Origin: Ruminococcus sp. | GTDB taxonomy: Bacteria; Bacillota; Clostridia; Oscillospirales; Ruminococcaceae | DNA: 64,000 bases | Assembly (NCBI RefSeq): GCF_024692365.1 | Contig: NZ_JAILMR010000109.1 | Span: forward strand, 29,582-93,581 | Reading direction: 5' to 3' | Shown: piece by piece, positions 9,074-18,634 of the stretch | Position numbering within the stretch: the first letter of the stretch is position 1 | Layout of the letters: the number at the start of each line of letters is the position of its first letter | Program-made: the position numbers and the translations under genes | The notes under the pieces: generated by a model | The model's database searches: none | Told to the model about the DNA's origin: nothing | The model's input: only the letters and a program-made list of their open reading frames with translations

Positions 9074-9697
9074 TTACTTGGAAATTTTATTAAGTTCAAG
9101 TCTGACGGGCTTTTTGAAATTCAGCTCACTCACTCCCGTAACGCTGAACCAGTTGAGTTCACTCTCAAAAAGCGACCGTGCATCTTCAAGCAGAGCAGAT
9201 TCATCTTTGAAAAAATGCCTGCGCTGATATATAACGCTGTCCGTTTCGTAAGCCGAAAGCCAGCCTGCGCCATCGGCAAGTTCAACAGCATAAAAAACTG
9301 TGGGGTATTTATCCAGATCGGTTATCTTTACAAAGGCTTGCTGCTGTTCATCGTTAAGTATTGCCCTTTTGTATGACCTTATCTCCAGTCTGCGGAAATT
9401 ATCGAAGTAATTCACGAACATACGGTAGCCCTCTTTATTGCCGAAATATGTCATGAGTATATCGTACCAGTCGGCTTTGGGTTCATCGTAGGTCAGCGAA
9501 CACCTGATGAATTCAGTGAATAGTCTCCAGTCAGCGGGCAGGAGCGAATATTTTTCAGGGCTGTCATTCAGTATCATATTTGAAGCCAGACAGAAATCAT
9601 AACCGAACTGAAAATATTTCAGTGCTGTCAGATCCTCTCCGCCCGTAAACAGATATGGCTTTGCCAGCATATGTTCAATAAGCTTTATCGTATCCAT
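9074..9697 (-). CDS. Hypothetical protein in cysE-cysS operon
   Basis: Long ORF tightly packed between cysE and cysS, same strand; no family recognised. Confidence 0.7.
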   Translation of the reverse strand: MDTIKLIEHMLAKPYLFTGGEDLTALKYFQFGYDFCLASNMILNDSPEKYSLLPADWRLFTEFIRCSLTYDEPKADWYDILMTYFGNKEGYRMFVNYFDNFRRLEIRSYKRAILNDEQQQAFVKITDLDKYPTVFYAVELADGAGWLSAYETDSVIYQRRHFFKDESALLEDARSLFESELNWFSVTGVSELNFKKPVRLELNKISK

Positions 9698-10369
9698 TTA
9701 TCTGCCCTCTTGTCCTATGAGCTTTTCAAGCTCTTCCACACGCTTTTTAAGGCGTTCAAGTTCGATCCTTTCCTTGCAGAGCTCCTGAGAAACAGGATCG
9801 GGCATATGCACCTGATCGAGATCAAGGGTACGCTTGCCGTTCTGCTTAACTACCTTTGCAGGAACGCCCACAGCTGTGCAGTTTGGCGGAACAGATTCAA
9901 GCACAACCGCATTAGCGGCTATCTTCGAGTTATCCCCGACCTTGAAAGGTCCCAGCACCTTAGCACCGCAGCCAACCATTACATTGTTGCCAAGTGTAGG
10001 ATGACGCTTGCCCTGATCTTTGCCAGTACCGCCAAGGGTACAACCCTGATACAGCAGACAGTTATCACCGATCTCCGCAGTTTCACCGATAACAACTCCC
10101 GCACCGTGGTCTATCAGCAGACCCTTGCCTATCTTTGCACCGGGGTGTATCTCGATACCTGTCAGAAAACGAGCCGTCTGGGATATCAATCTCGCTATGA
10201 ACTTGAAATTTTTAAGATAGAACCAGTGTGCAACACGGTACATTGCCACCGCGTGCAGTCCTGAATAAGTCAGTATTTCTAAAGTACTTGTCGCAGCGGG
10301 ATCTCTGTCCTTGATGGACTGTATCTCATCTTTGTAGCTTCTGATCACCCTGCTAATCAACTTGCTCAT
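9698..10369 (-). CDS. cysE: Serine O-acetyltransferase
   Basis: Hexapeptide-repeat acetyltransferase: [69 protein letters not shown]. Confidence 0.95.
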   Translation of the reverse strand: MSKLISRVIRSYKDEIQSIKDRDPAATSTLEILTYSGLHAVAMYRVAHWFYLKNFKFIARLISQTARFLTGIEIHPGAKIGKGLLIDHGAGVVIGETAEIGDNCLLYQGCTLGGTGKDQGKRHPTLGNNVMVGCGAKVLGPFKVGDNSKIAANAVVLESVPPNCTAVGVPAKVVKQNGKRTLDLDQVHMPDPVSQELCKERIELERLKKRVEELEKLIGQEGR

Positions 10370-11051
10370 GTTGACCCTCCGTATCACACGAAAGCTTTTT
10401 CATCAAGCTTTCATACGTATCACCAGACAGCCCAAGCTTCTCAATATACCCCTTTGCGCTGCCGTATTTTTCAATAAACATTTCAATAAAATCTTCCATG
10501 CTGCATTCGTTCGCAAGAACTGCCCTGCGGTCGATCTCGGGGTGCGCTGCCAGATAGTTTTCAAGCAGCTGCCTGTTGTATTCACGGCTGACTGTATATC
10601 CGCGGACTATCTCTCCCCTGTCAACTCCGCAAAGCATCTGCAATACAGCGCTTACAACGCCCGTTCTATCCTTGCCCGCAGTGCAGAAAAATAACACTCC
10701 GCCATCAGCCTGCGCTAGACATCGAAATACCGCCGCCATGTTTTCGGACGCGGCTATCTTCATGTAAGACAAAGGCACATCTTCCAAACGTTTCGGTGGA
10801 ATACTGCCCTCGGTTATCGGCAGATGATGATAACGAAAACCATACTCACCTGCCGTACAAGGCTTGCGCCTGACTTCTTCATCAGTGCGTAGATCAATGA
10901 GATCCGTTATACCGTTCTCCCGAAGAAAAACTATATCCTCACACGAAAGCGATGATACCGCACCGCTTCTCCACAACGCCGCAGAGGGTCTTATTCCATC
11001 AACAGCACGTGTATTGTTCGCTAATCTCAGCAGACTTTTATATTCGCTCAT
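10353..11051 (-). CDS. Tyrosine/dual-specificity protein phosphatase-like protein
   Basis: P-loop [11 protein letters not shown] (CX5R) with [10 protein letters not shown]; start reset to ATG 11051 (MSEYKSLL), overlaps cysE start. Confidence 0.85.
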   Translation of the reverse strand: MSEYKSLLRLANNTRAVDGIRPSAALWRSGAVSSLSCEDIVFLRENGITDLIDLRTDEEVRRKPCTAGEYGFRYHHLPITEGSIPPKRLEDVPLSYMKIAASENMAAVFRCLAQADGGVLFFCTAGKDRTGVVSAVLQMLCGVDRGEIVRGYTVSREYNRQLLENYLAAHPEIDRRAVLANECSMEDFIEMFIEKYGSAKGYIEKLGLSGDTYESLMKKLSCDTEGQHEQVD

Positions 11052-11065
11052 AACAGACCTCCAAT

Positions 11066-11322
11066 AAATAAAAAAGCCCCCGAACACGCGACGTATGCGT
11101 ATTCGGAGGCGAGAGATCCCGCGGTCCCACTCCGTTTCACTGTACATATATTGTACAGCCTTGATATCCTTAACGCGGATAAACGAGGAGAGATACTGAG
11201 CATAAAAGCCGTTCCCCGCTCCCTGCTGTCAGCCGCACTTCCCACCGCCGTGACTTAGCCTTGCACCGAACGACTTTTCTCTTGACGTCACTAATGCGGG
11301 GTACTCTTGCTGATGCGCATTT
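11066..11322 (-). ncRNA. T-box riboswitch leader, candidate Cys (UGC) specifier
   Basis: Minus strand contains T-box core GGAGTGGGACCGCGGGA, apical GGTGC-like element, candidate specifier TGC (11235-11237), and terminator GCCTCCGAATACGC...GCGTGTTCGGGGGCTTTTTT; directly upstream of phosphatase-cysE-hyp-cysS. Confidence 0.9.
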
Positions 11323-11335
11323 TGGGAATATTATA

Positions 11336-11929
11336 TTATTCGTTAGGATCGATATACTTCGCGTAAGCTTTAAGATAAACGCCGCCGGATATTACTGTGA
11401 GTATAACAGCAATCCATATCAGCACCTCATTCAGTAGGAACACAGGGTGTGTCCAGTTGAGGTCGGGTGCACCTTTAAGTTCAGGAAAGAGTATCTGCAT
11501 GAACATTATTGCTATCATAGCCACCATTGTGAAAGCTGTTTTCAGCTTGCCCCAGATACCTGCGGCAACCACAACACCTTCGCCCGCAACCACGAGCCTA
11601 AGACCTGTGACCATGAATTCTCTTGCCAGTATTATAACCACTGCTATAGGGTCTATCCATCTTTCAAAAGTGAAACATATCAGCGCAACCATGACCAGCA
11701 GCTTATCAGCCAGCGGGTCAAGGAACTTGCCGAATGTTGTTACCAGATTCTGCGACCTTGCTATCTTGCCATCCAGCATATCTGTCAGTGACGCGATTAT
11801 AAACACCGACATCGCAAGTATTGTATGCAGCTTGGGACCTATCTCAAAGCAAAGCATGAATACCATAAAGAATGGTATGAGTATTACTCTGAGCACCGTC
11901 AGCTTGTTTGGCAGATTCATTTTCTTCAT
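11336..11929 (-). CDS. pgsA: CDP-diacylglycerol--glycerol-3-phosphate 3-phosphatidyltransferase
   Basis: MNLPNKLTVLRVILIPFF; CDP-alcohol phosphotransferase motif SLTDMLDGKIARSQNLVTTFGKFLDPLADK. Confidence 0.95.
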   Translation of the reverse strand: MKKMNLPNKLTVLRVILIPFFMVFMLCFEIGPKLHTILAMSVFIIASLTDMLDGKIARSQNLVTTFGKFLDPLADKLLVMVALICFTFERWIDPIAVVIILAREFMVTGLRLVVAGEGVVVAAGIWGKLKTAFTMVAMIAIMFMQILFPELKGAPDLNWTHPVFLLNEVLIWIAVILTVISGGVYLKAYAKYIDPNE

Positions 11930-11942
11930 CGAAAAGCCCTCC

Positions 11943-13274
11943 TTATTCCGTTACAGTTCCCAGCAGGTCATAGTCAAGGGTATCAAAAAGTTCGACCTTG
12001 ACATACTGTCCCACAGCGACTTTTTTCTCGGAGGTAAAGAATACCTTTCCGTCTATGTCGGGCGCATCTGCTGCACCTCTGCCGAAATAGCATTCTGCAT
12101 AGCGGTCAAAGCCCTCGCAGACTATCTCGACTGTCTTACCAAGCTGTGCCTGATTGTATCTTTCAGTCACGAGCATCTGCTCCTGCATGATTATATCAGC
12201 ACGTCTGTTTCTTGTTACTTCATCTACCTGATCGGGCATCGAGTAAGCCTTTGTGCCCTCTTCTGGAGAATATGCAAAGCAGCCAAGTCTTTCAAAACCG
12301 ACATTCTTTACAAACTCGCAAAGCTCCTCAAACTGAGCTTCTGTCTCACCGGGGAATCCTGCAATGAGAGTAGTTCTCAGAACGATATCGGGAATCCTTG
12401 CTCTCAGCTTCTGTATCAGTTCAAGCAGAAAAGCTTCGTCGCCTGCACGGTTCATTCTCTTCAGGACATCACCGTTGCAGTGCTGTATCGGCATATCTAT
12501 ATACTTTACAAGCTTATCCTCGGTAGCAAGAACATCGATGAACTCATCGCTGATACGCTCGGGATAGCTGTACAGTGTTCTTATCCATTTGAATCCGTCT
12601 ATCTCACAGAGTTTTTTCAGCAGTTCGGGAAGCATGGACTTTCCGTAGATATCCTCACCGTAGCGTGTAGTATCCTGTGCAATGACTACTACCTCGGTTA
12701 CACCGTGTTCAGCCAGCCACTTTGCTTCTTCTAAGATATCTTCCATTTTCCTGCTTCTGAACTTTCCTCTTATGGCAGGTATAGCGCAGTAGGTACAACA
12801 GTTGGAGCAGCCCTCTGCTATTTTAAGATATGCAAAGAAAGGCTCGGTTGATATCAGTCTGCCGCCCTCCATAGGAAGGTCTGTCTTGCTGCCGTAGGCA
12901 CAAACGCTCTCCTCGGTGCGGTAAATATCCCTGATTATCTCGGCTATCTTGCCGTTTGAACCAAGTCCGACCACCGCGTCGAGCTCGGGTATCTCCTTTT
13001 TCATCTCATCGCGGTAACGCTCTGCAAGGCAGCCTGTTGCGATAACGTGCTTTATCCTGCCCTCTTCTTTAAGGGTGCAGAACTCCAGTATCGTATCGAT
13101 AGCTTCCTGCTTTGCAGATTCAATAAAACCGCAGGTATTAACGATGACCACATCAGCCAGCGCTGCGTCGCTAACAAGCTCATAGCCCTCTTTTTTGAGG
13201 TCATAAAGCATATGCTCAGCATCGACCTGATTTTTGGGACATCCAAGAGAAACCATTCCCACTCTTGTAGACAT
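11943..13274 (-). CDS. rimO: Ribosomal protein S12 methylthiotransferase
   Basis: VGMVSLGCPKNQVDAEHML; radical SAM CTYCAIPAIRGKFRSR; C-terminal TRAM-like region. Confidence 0.95.
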   Translation of the reverse strand: MSTRVGMVSLGCPKNQVDAEHMLYDLKKEGYELVSDAALADVVIVNTCGFIESAKQEAIDTILEFCTLKEEGRIKHVIATGCLAERYRDEMKKEIPELDAVVGLGSNGKIAEIIRDIYRTEESVCAYGSKTDLPMEGGRLISTEPFFAYLKIAEGCSNCCTYCAIPAIRGKFRSRKMEDILEEAKWLAEHGVTEVVVIAQDTTRYGEDIYGKSMLPELLKKLCEIDGFKWIRTLYSYPERISDEFIDVLATEDKLVKYIDMPIQHCNGDVLKRMNRAGDEAFLLELIQKLRARIPDIVLRTTLIAGFPGETEAQFEELCEFVKNVGFERLGCFAYSPEEGTKAYSMPDQVDEVTRNRRADIIMQEQMLVTERYNQAQLGKTVEIVCEGFDRYAECYFGRGAADAPDIDGKVFFTSEKKVAVGQYVKVELFDTLDYDLLGTVTE

Positions 13275-13368
13275 AAAATAAGAACTCCTATCAATTTAAC
13301 ATTCTGTTCAATTACATTCCTATATTATAACACCTTTTTTCCGATTTGTAAAGGGCTGTAAAAATTAT

Positions 13369-13773
13369 TTACAATAATTTCCCTTCGCTGGATACTTCAA
13401 TCGACCCATCTCCAAGAAGTTCGACCATAACACCCTCACCGAGAGCACCGTTTTTCGCGGTAACAGTGATACTCAGAACCGTGCCCTCATCGTCCTCGTC
13501 AACGAAAGCGCTTTCGATCTCCATGATCTCCTCTATCTGCGCCGAAGTCAGCAGAGGAAATTTTTTCTTGTCGTACTTTCCATCACGCTTGATTATCTCG
13601 GCAAGCTTGCCTTTGTTGCGCTCTACCCTGCCCAGTTTGTCAGCTATATCTGAAATATTATCCATTATATCCTGCTGATCTTCCATATAAAAAAGCACCG
13701 TTACAGGCTTTCCCCATATCTCGTAAGATATCTCGAATGCTTCCTGTTCTTCGTTGTATCTGATCTTATCCAT
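13369..13773 (-). CDS. Hypothetical acidic protein
   Basis: Tightly spaced with recX on same strand; no family recognised. Confidence 0.7.
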   Translation of the reverse strand: MDKIRYNEEQEAFEISYEIWGKPVTVLFYMEDQQDIMDNISDIADKLGRVERNKGKLAEIIKRDGKYDKKKFPLLTSAQIEEIMEIESAFVDEDDEGTVLSITVTAKNGALGEGVMVELLGDGSIEVSSEGKLL

Positions 13774-13776
13774 AGT

Positions 13777-14412
13777 CTACTCCTTCTCGCCGTATTCTTC
13801 TTCAATATCGCGCAGAACCTCTTTTATGAGGTCATAACTGTATCCATATCTTACCAGCGCATTCTTAACTCTTGCGACTCCCTTTTCGTCATCAAGGTAC
13901 CGCAGATATTTCTTCTCGACCAACTCATAAAGACGGTCATACCAGGTGTTTTCCTCGTCCTCATCATAACGGTCAAGGGCTTCGTTTATGACCTCTGACG
14001 TAAGACCTCTGTTACGCATCTCACGGAAAGCCCTTGTTCGTCCGAAACGCTTGACTTCAACATAATGCCTGGCAAGCCCCTCGGCGTAGCGCCTGTCGTT
14101 GATAGCACCAAGTTCAGCCATCTTGTCAACTACCCTATAGCAGGTGTCCTCAGAATAATTCTTTTCAAGCTTTCTGAAAAGCTCTATATAGGAATAATCC
14201 TTTACGTCCAGAAGATAAAGTGCTCTTTCCCGCGCTTTGCGGTATTCTTCTTCTGCCTTGATATCTTCCCACGCAGACAAAGGCAGACTGATGCCTGCCT
14301 TTAAATTATATCTGCTTACGATCTCACGATTCAGGAACTCAGCGTCCCTGTCCTCGAATTCGATCATATAAGTCGCGCCCTTATAAAGGGATACGTTGGT
14401 TATTTTTAGCAT
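13777..14412 (-). CDS. recX: Regulatory protein RecX
   Basis: Immediately downstream of recA; RecX-type repeats (ALYLLDVKDYSYIELFRKL..., GAINDRRYAEGLARHYVEVKRFGRTRAFREMRNRGL). Confidence 0.88.
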   Translation of the reverse strand: MLKITNVSLYKGATYMIEFEDRDAEFLNREIVSRYNLKAGISLPLSAWEDIKAEEEYRKARERALYLLDVKDYSYIELFRKLEKNYSEDTCYRVVDKMAELGAINDRRYAEGLARHYVEVKRFGRTRAFREMRNRGLTSEVINEALDRYDEDEENTWYDRLYELVEKKYLRYLDDEKGVARVKNALVRYGYSYDLIKEVLRDIEEEYGEKE

Positions 14413-14415
14413 TTT

Positions 14416-15624
14416 TTACTCACCGAGGCTGTCTATGTCTATCGGTGCAAACTCCTCAAAATCTTCATCGGAAGGATTCTCGGGCTCGGCAGATGCCTTG
14501 TCAGCGGTTATGCCTGCGCCTGCATTAGCCTTTTCCTCCAGCTTAGATTTCTTCTCTGCTTTCTTATTTGAAGATGCCAGTGCTTCATCAACGGAAGCCG
14601 CCTTGATCTTTTCCTCTATCTCAGCCATGATGTCAGGATGATCCAGCAGGAACTGCTTTGAATTATCTCTGCCCTGACCAAGCTTGTACTCCTCATAGCT
14701 GAACCAAGCGCCGCCCTTCTTGACAATGCCGAGATCAACAGCCGCATCGAGAACTTCACCCACACGGGAGATTCCCTTGCCGTACATGATATCGAACTCG
14801 CACTCCTTGAAAGGAGGAGCGACCTTGTTCTTTACGACCTTACATTTAGTTCTGTTACCCAGAACTTCGCCGCCGTCCTTGATCTGCTCACCGCGTCTGA
14901 CTTCAATACGAACCGAAGCATAGAACTTCAGCGCACGTCCGCCGGGAGTAGTCTCGGGGTTGCCGTACATAACACCGATCTTCTCACGCACCTGATTTAT
15001 AAATACGCAGGTGGTGTTGGATTTAGAAACAACGCCTGTCAGTTTTCTCATAGCCTGTGACATCAGTCTAGCCAGCTGACCTACGTGGGTATCGCCCATT
15101 TCGCCGTCTATTTCAGCCTTTGTTACCATCGCAGCCACGGAGTCGATAACTATGCAGTCGATAGCACCCGATCTTGCCAGTGCTTCAGCTATCTCCAGTG
15201 CCTGTTCACCACTGTCAGGCTGAGATACCAGCATACTGTCGATATCAACGCCGAGGTTCTTCGCGTAAACAGGGTCGAGAGCGTGCTCAACGTCGATGAA
15301 AGCAACATCGCCGCCCATCTTCTGTGTTTCAGCGATGATATGCAGTGCAACGGTAGTCTTACCCGAAGACTCAGGTCCGTATATCTCGATGATACGTCCG
15401 CGGGGAACACCGCCTATACCCAGTGCCATATCAAGCATCATCGAACCTGTGGGGATAGCCTCAACGTCCATGGCACGAGCGTCGCCCAATTTCATGATAG
15501 CGCCCTTGCCGAACTGCTTCTCAATAAACGCGATAGCGGTTTCAAGAGCCTTCTTCTTCTCCTCAGCGTCTGTTATGTTGTGTACCTTAACATCCTTTTC
15601 CTTTTTCTTCTTATCGATAGCCAT
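14416..15624 (-). CDS. recA: Recombinase A
   Basis: [64 protein letters not shown]. Confidence 0.99.
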   Translation of the reverse strand: MAIDKKKKEKDVKVHNITDAEEKKKALETAIAFIEKQFGKGAIMKLGDARAMDVEAIPTGSMMLDMALGIGGVPRGRIIEIYGPESSGKTTVALHIIAETQKMGGDVAFIDVEHALDPVYAKNLGVDIDSMLVSQPDSGEQALEIAEALARSGAIDCIVIDSVAAMVTKAEIDGEMGDTHVGQLARLMSQAMRKLTGVVSKSNTTCVFINQVREKIGVMYGNPETTPGGRALKFYASVRIEVRRGEQIKDGGEVLGNRTKCKVVKNKVAPPFKECEFDIMYGKGISRVGEVLDAAVDLGIVKKGGAWFSYEEYKLGQGRDNSKQFLLDHPDIMAEIEEKIKAASVDEALASSNKKAEKKSKLEEKANAGAGITADKASAEPENPSDEDFEEFAPIDIDSLGE

Positions 15625-15889
15625 ATTTTTTATTTCCTTTCAAAAATCATTTTTTCGGAAATTTTTCTTTCCTGCATATATTATAACACATTAACTGTCC
15701 CTTTGTACGGACTGCAAGTGATTATTTGCCATTTTCATTATTTTCGTACCTATTTTTGTACACTTAGCGTTTTCTGTACTCTTTAATGTACTCTAAACGC
15801 TTTTTACGACGTTCCGCACCGTTTTTCTTGTGGAAAAAGTTATTCTGCAAGCTTCTTTTCCGAAGCATCGCGTGCCATACAGCAAGATG

Positions 15890-16141
15890 TCAGCCTAGTT
15901 CATCATAAAGTACGCCCCAAGGTCTTGCGGGACGTTTTGCGCACATAGGACAATCAGCATTGCCGCAGATATCTTCTGCCCAACTATCGCATGCAAGGCA
16001 TCCAAGCGCATCATACATCGGGAAATCGTAAAGTTCCGCACCGCACACTTCGCAGACACGACCAGTTTCAAAGGCAAAACCTTCGTTTACCAGTCTGCGC
16101 ATTTTTGCACGTCTTTTAAGGTAGTTCTTCCTGTTTCTCAA
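15890..16141 (-). CDS. Small Cys-rich (zinc-ribbon-like) protein
   Basis: Four Cys pairs: CEVC...CLAC...CGNADC...C; Arg/Lys-rich N-terminus. Confidence 0.6.
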   Translation of the reverse strand: MRNRKNYLKRRAKMRRLVNEGFAFETGRVCEVCGAELYDFPMYDALGCLACDSWAEDICGNADCPMCAKRPARPWGVLYDELG

Positions 16142-16167
16142 ATTTCATCACCGCCGACGTATCGGCA

Positions 16168-16824
16168 TTATTTTATTTCGTCAGACGACTTCGGTATAGT
16201 GCAGTTGTAATGCCACTTCGCATTCAGAAGCCCTGCATTGAAGCCCTCATCGCAGAAGTCTATCTTTGCTTTGTCTTCCTCGCTGCCCTCATAAAAAACA
16301 TCATTCGGAGCGGTAAAGTTGAAAGCCTTGAAACCGATGAACTCCATGCTTTTCGGGATATAGACCCTTTTCAGATTTTTTAGTACAGCCGCACTGTATT
16401 CAATCATTCGCGTACAGCCCTCGGGAATGACTAGCGTTTCAAGTGTATTAACGAATATAGCAGTGTCACATATCAGCTTTACACCCTTGGGCACAAAGAA
16501 TACCCTGCCCTCAAATTTCGGGGGCATAAAGTACATCTTAGTCATATCATTTGAGTAAAGTCCACCCTCATACAATCGGAAGTACTCATTATCATCCTCT
16601 ACGATAAAACTGCGAAGATCTTTTTTATAATCAATTATCTCACCCTCTATCGTATCGACAGGCTTGCCGTTTATCGTATTCGGGATATAGAGATCTTTTA
16701 TCCCTGTACCGGGATTCTTATAGTCGCCAACAAGCCATATAGTACCCTCGTCTTCGATAAAACGAACCTTTTCCCCATCACAGAGGTAATAGTCCTTATC
16801 GGTGATCATATGTTTTGTGTTCAT
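16168..16824 (-). CDS. LRR_5/BspA-like protein without obvious signal peptide
   Basis: LETLVIPEGCTRMIEYSAAVLKNLKRVYIPKSMEFIGFKAF; ATG 16824 overlaps prmC TGA (ATGA). Confidence 0.7.
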   Translation of the reverse strand: MNTKHMITDKDYYLCDGEKVRFIEDEGTIWLVGDYKNPGTGIKDLYIPNTINGKPVDTIEGEIIDYKKDLRSFIVEDDNEYFRLYEGGLYSNDMTKMYFMPPKFEGRVFFVPKGVKLICDTAIFVNTLETLVIPEGCTRMIEYSAAVLKNLKRVYIPKSMEFIGFKAFNFTAPNDVFYEGSEEDKAKIDFCDEGFNAGLLNAKWHYNCTIPKSSDEIK

Positions 16825-17675
16825 TTTTTTGTACCCATAACACATCTCATGATACCGCAGGGATCGGGCTTGCAGCGCACATTCTCAAAACCGTGCTGAA
16901 CCATTATCTGCATGACATCGTCTTCCTGACCAATACCAATCTCGTAAATCAGCATACCGCCGACTTTCAGCCTGCTTTTCCAGATTCGTGTAACATCGCG
17001 GTAAAAGTCAAGACCGTCCTCACCGCCGAAAAGCGCTTCGCTAGGTTCATGGGTAACTTCCATTTGCAGACGTTCCATATCCTCAGCTGTAAGATATGGC
17101 GGATTGCATACTATCAGATCACACTCGGGGATACTCTCCGCACATGAAGATTCGAGCACATCACCCATAACAAGATGTACCGCCGAACCGTTCATTTTAA
17201 CATTCTCGCGGAGATAGCCCGCTGCCGCTTCGCTCTTCTCAACGGCGTACACTTCCCTGCACCGCAGATATTTTTCCAGTGCAAGAGCGATACAGCCGCT
17301 GCCCGAACAAAGGTCGGCAACAACTATATCATCCGATTTTTTGTACTTGTTAACAGCCAGTTCCACAAGAGTTTCCGTATCCTGTCTTGGGATGAGCACG
17401 CCTTTACCCACCTTGATCGGGATACCGTAAAACTCCCATTCTCCCAGCAGATACTGGAGTGGCTCGCCATTCTCTCTCCTGCCGCAAAGTTCTTCAAAAG
17501 CTAACTTTACAGAGTTTTCAGCCTGTTTGTCAAGTGCTGATTCAAAAGCTCCGCTTCGACAATCCTTGCCAATAGCCTGACCAAGAAGCTCGCTGCAATC
17601 GAAAAACGCATTGTCATTACCCGCCTTTTCAAGACGTTCAACCTGCGCTTTCAGAAGCTCCCTGTAAGTTACCAT
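16821..17675 (-). CDS. prmC: Peptide chain release factor N5-glutamine methyltransferase
   Basis: PLQYLLGEWEFYGIPIKVGKGVLIPRQDTETLVE; VADLCSGSGCIALAL; CNPPYL (NPPY). Confidence 0.95.
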   Translation of the reverse strand: MVTYRELLKAQVERLEKAGNDNAFFDCSELLGQAIGKDCRSGAFESALDKQAENSVKLAFEELCGRRENGEPLQYLLGEWEFYGIPIKVGKGVLIPRQDTETLVELAVNKYKKSDDIVVADLCSGSGCIALALEKYLRCREVYAVEKSEAAAGYLRENVKMNGSAVHLVMGDVLESSCAESIPECDLIVCNPPYLTAEDMERLQMEVTHEPSEALFGGEDGLDFYRDVTRIWKSRLKVGGMLIYEIGIGQEDDVMQIMVQHGFENVRCKPDPCGIMRCVMGTKK

Positions 17676-18634
17676 TGATCGTCCTCTTTGTTCTCGGGAA
17701 TAACAGCTTTCAGCGCAGCGATAGCACACTCGATCTCCTTTTTATCAGGCTCGCGTGTAGTTATGCGCTGTATCCAGAGACCGGGTGCAGAGAATACTTT
17801 TGTCACAGGATTGGTGTACTTTCCTGCCAGACGTATCAGCTCGTAAGCAATACCCGTCACCACAGGCAGCAGTGCCAGCTTGCAAAGCACTCTCAGTGGC
17901 AGACTAGCCCATGATATCCTGAAAATAGTGTTCACAAATATGCTTATGAACAGCACCAGGAATATAAAGCTAGTACCGCATCTTGGATGAAATCTTGTGA
18001 ACTGCTTAACATTTTCGGGTGTGAGCTCGGTCTCAGCCTCATAGCAGGCAATGGTCTTGTGCTCAGCTCCGTGATACTCGTAAAGGCGCTTCATATCGGG
18101 CATAAGGGAAGTAAGTGAGGTATATCCGATAAATATGCCTATCTTTAGAAATCCCTCGATAACATTTTTCAGCACAGTATTCAGTTCGGTTCCTGCCAGC
18201 TTTTCAACCAGTTTTATAAGTGCAGAAGGCACCCACATGAACAGGAACATGGCAACTACTAAACCGAATATCATGGATATCGTAGTTATAATGGGCATCA
18301 GCTTGTCACCAAGCTTTTCTTCCAGCCATTTCTCGAACTTTGTAGGTTCTTCCTCGTCTTCATCGGTCATCTGCTTATCGACTGAACGTGATATGCACTT
18401 GTAACCGTCAATCATCGAAGTTACAAAGTTGAATATGCCCCTGACGAAAGGTGTCTTTCTGTACCAAGGCGGATTCTTTCCGCCTTTGATATCCCATTCG
18501 TCGATATCGATAGTACCGTCGGGCATACGGTTAGCCATAGCGCCCTTGTCGATGCCGCGCATCATAACGCCCTCGATAACTGCCTGACCGCCTATCTTTG
18601 ATTTGAATTTTTCCTTACCGGCATTACTGCTCAT
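17669..18634 (-). CDS. DUF1385 (YqhQ-like) membrane protein
   Basis: KIGGQAVIEGVMMRG; YHGAEHKTIACYEAE; RFHPRCGTSFIFLV. Confidence 0.92.
   Translation of the reverse strand: MSSNAGKEKFKSKIGGQAVIEGVMMRGIDKGAMANRMPDGTIDIDEWDIKGGKNPPWYRKTPFVRGIFNFVTSMIDGYKCISRSVDKQMTDEDEEEPTKFEKWLEEKLGDKLMPIITTISMIFGLVVAMFLFMWVPSALIKLVEKLAGTELNTVLKNVIEGFLKIGIFIGYTSLTSLMPDMKRLYEYHGAEHKTIACYEAETELTPENVKQFTRFHPRCGTSFIFLVLFISIFVNTIFRISWASLPLRVLCKLALLPVVTGIAYELIRLAGKYTNPVTKVFSAPGLWIQRITTREPDKKEIECAIAALKAVIPENKEDDQW

Noticed and set aside
11397-12734. 445-aa plus-strand ORF
   Set aside because: Antisense to pgsA and rimO, which have clear motifs; low-complexity Ser/Ile/Thr translation typical of antisense frames.
15085-15786. 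233-aa plus-strand ORF over recA
   Set aside because: Antisense to recA with no family signal.
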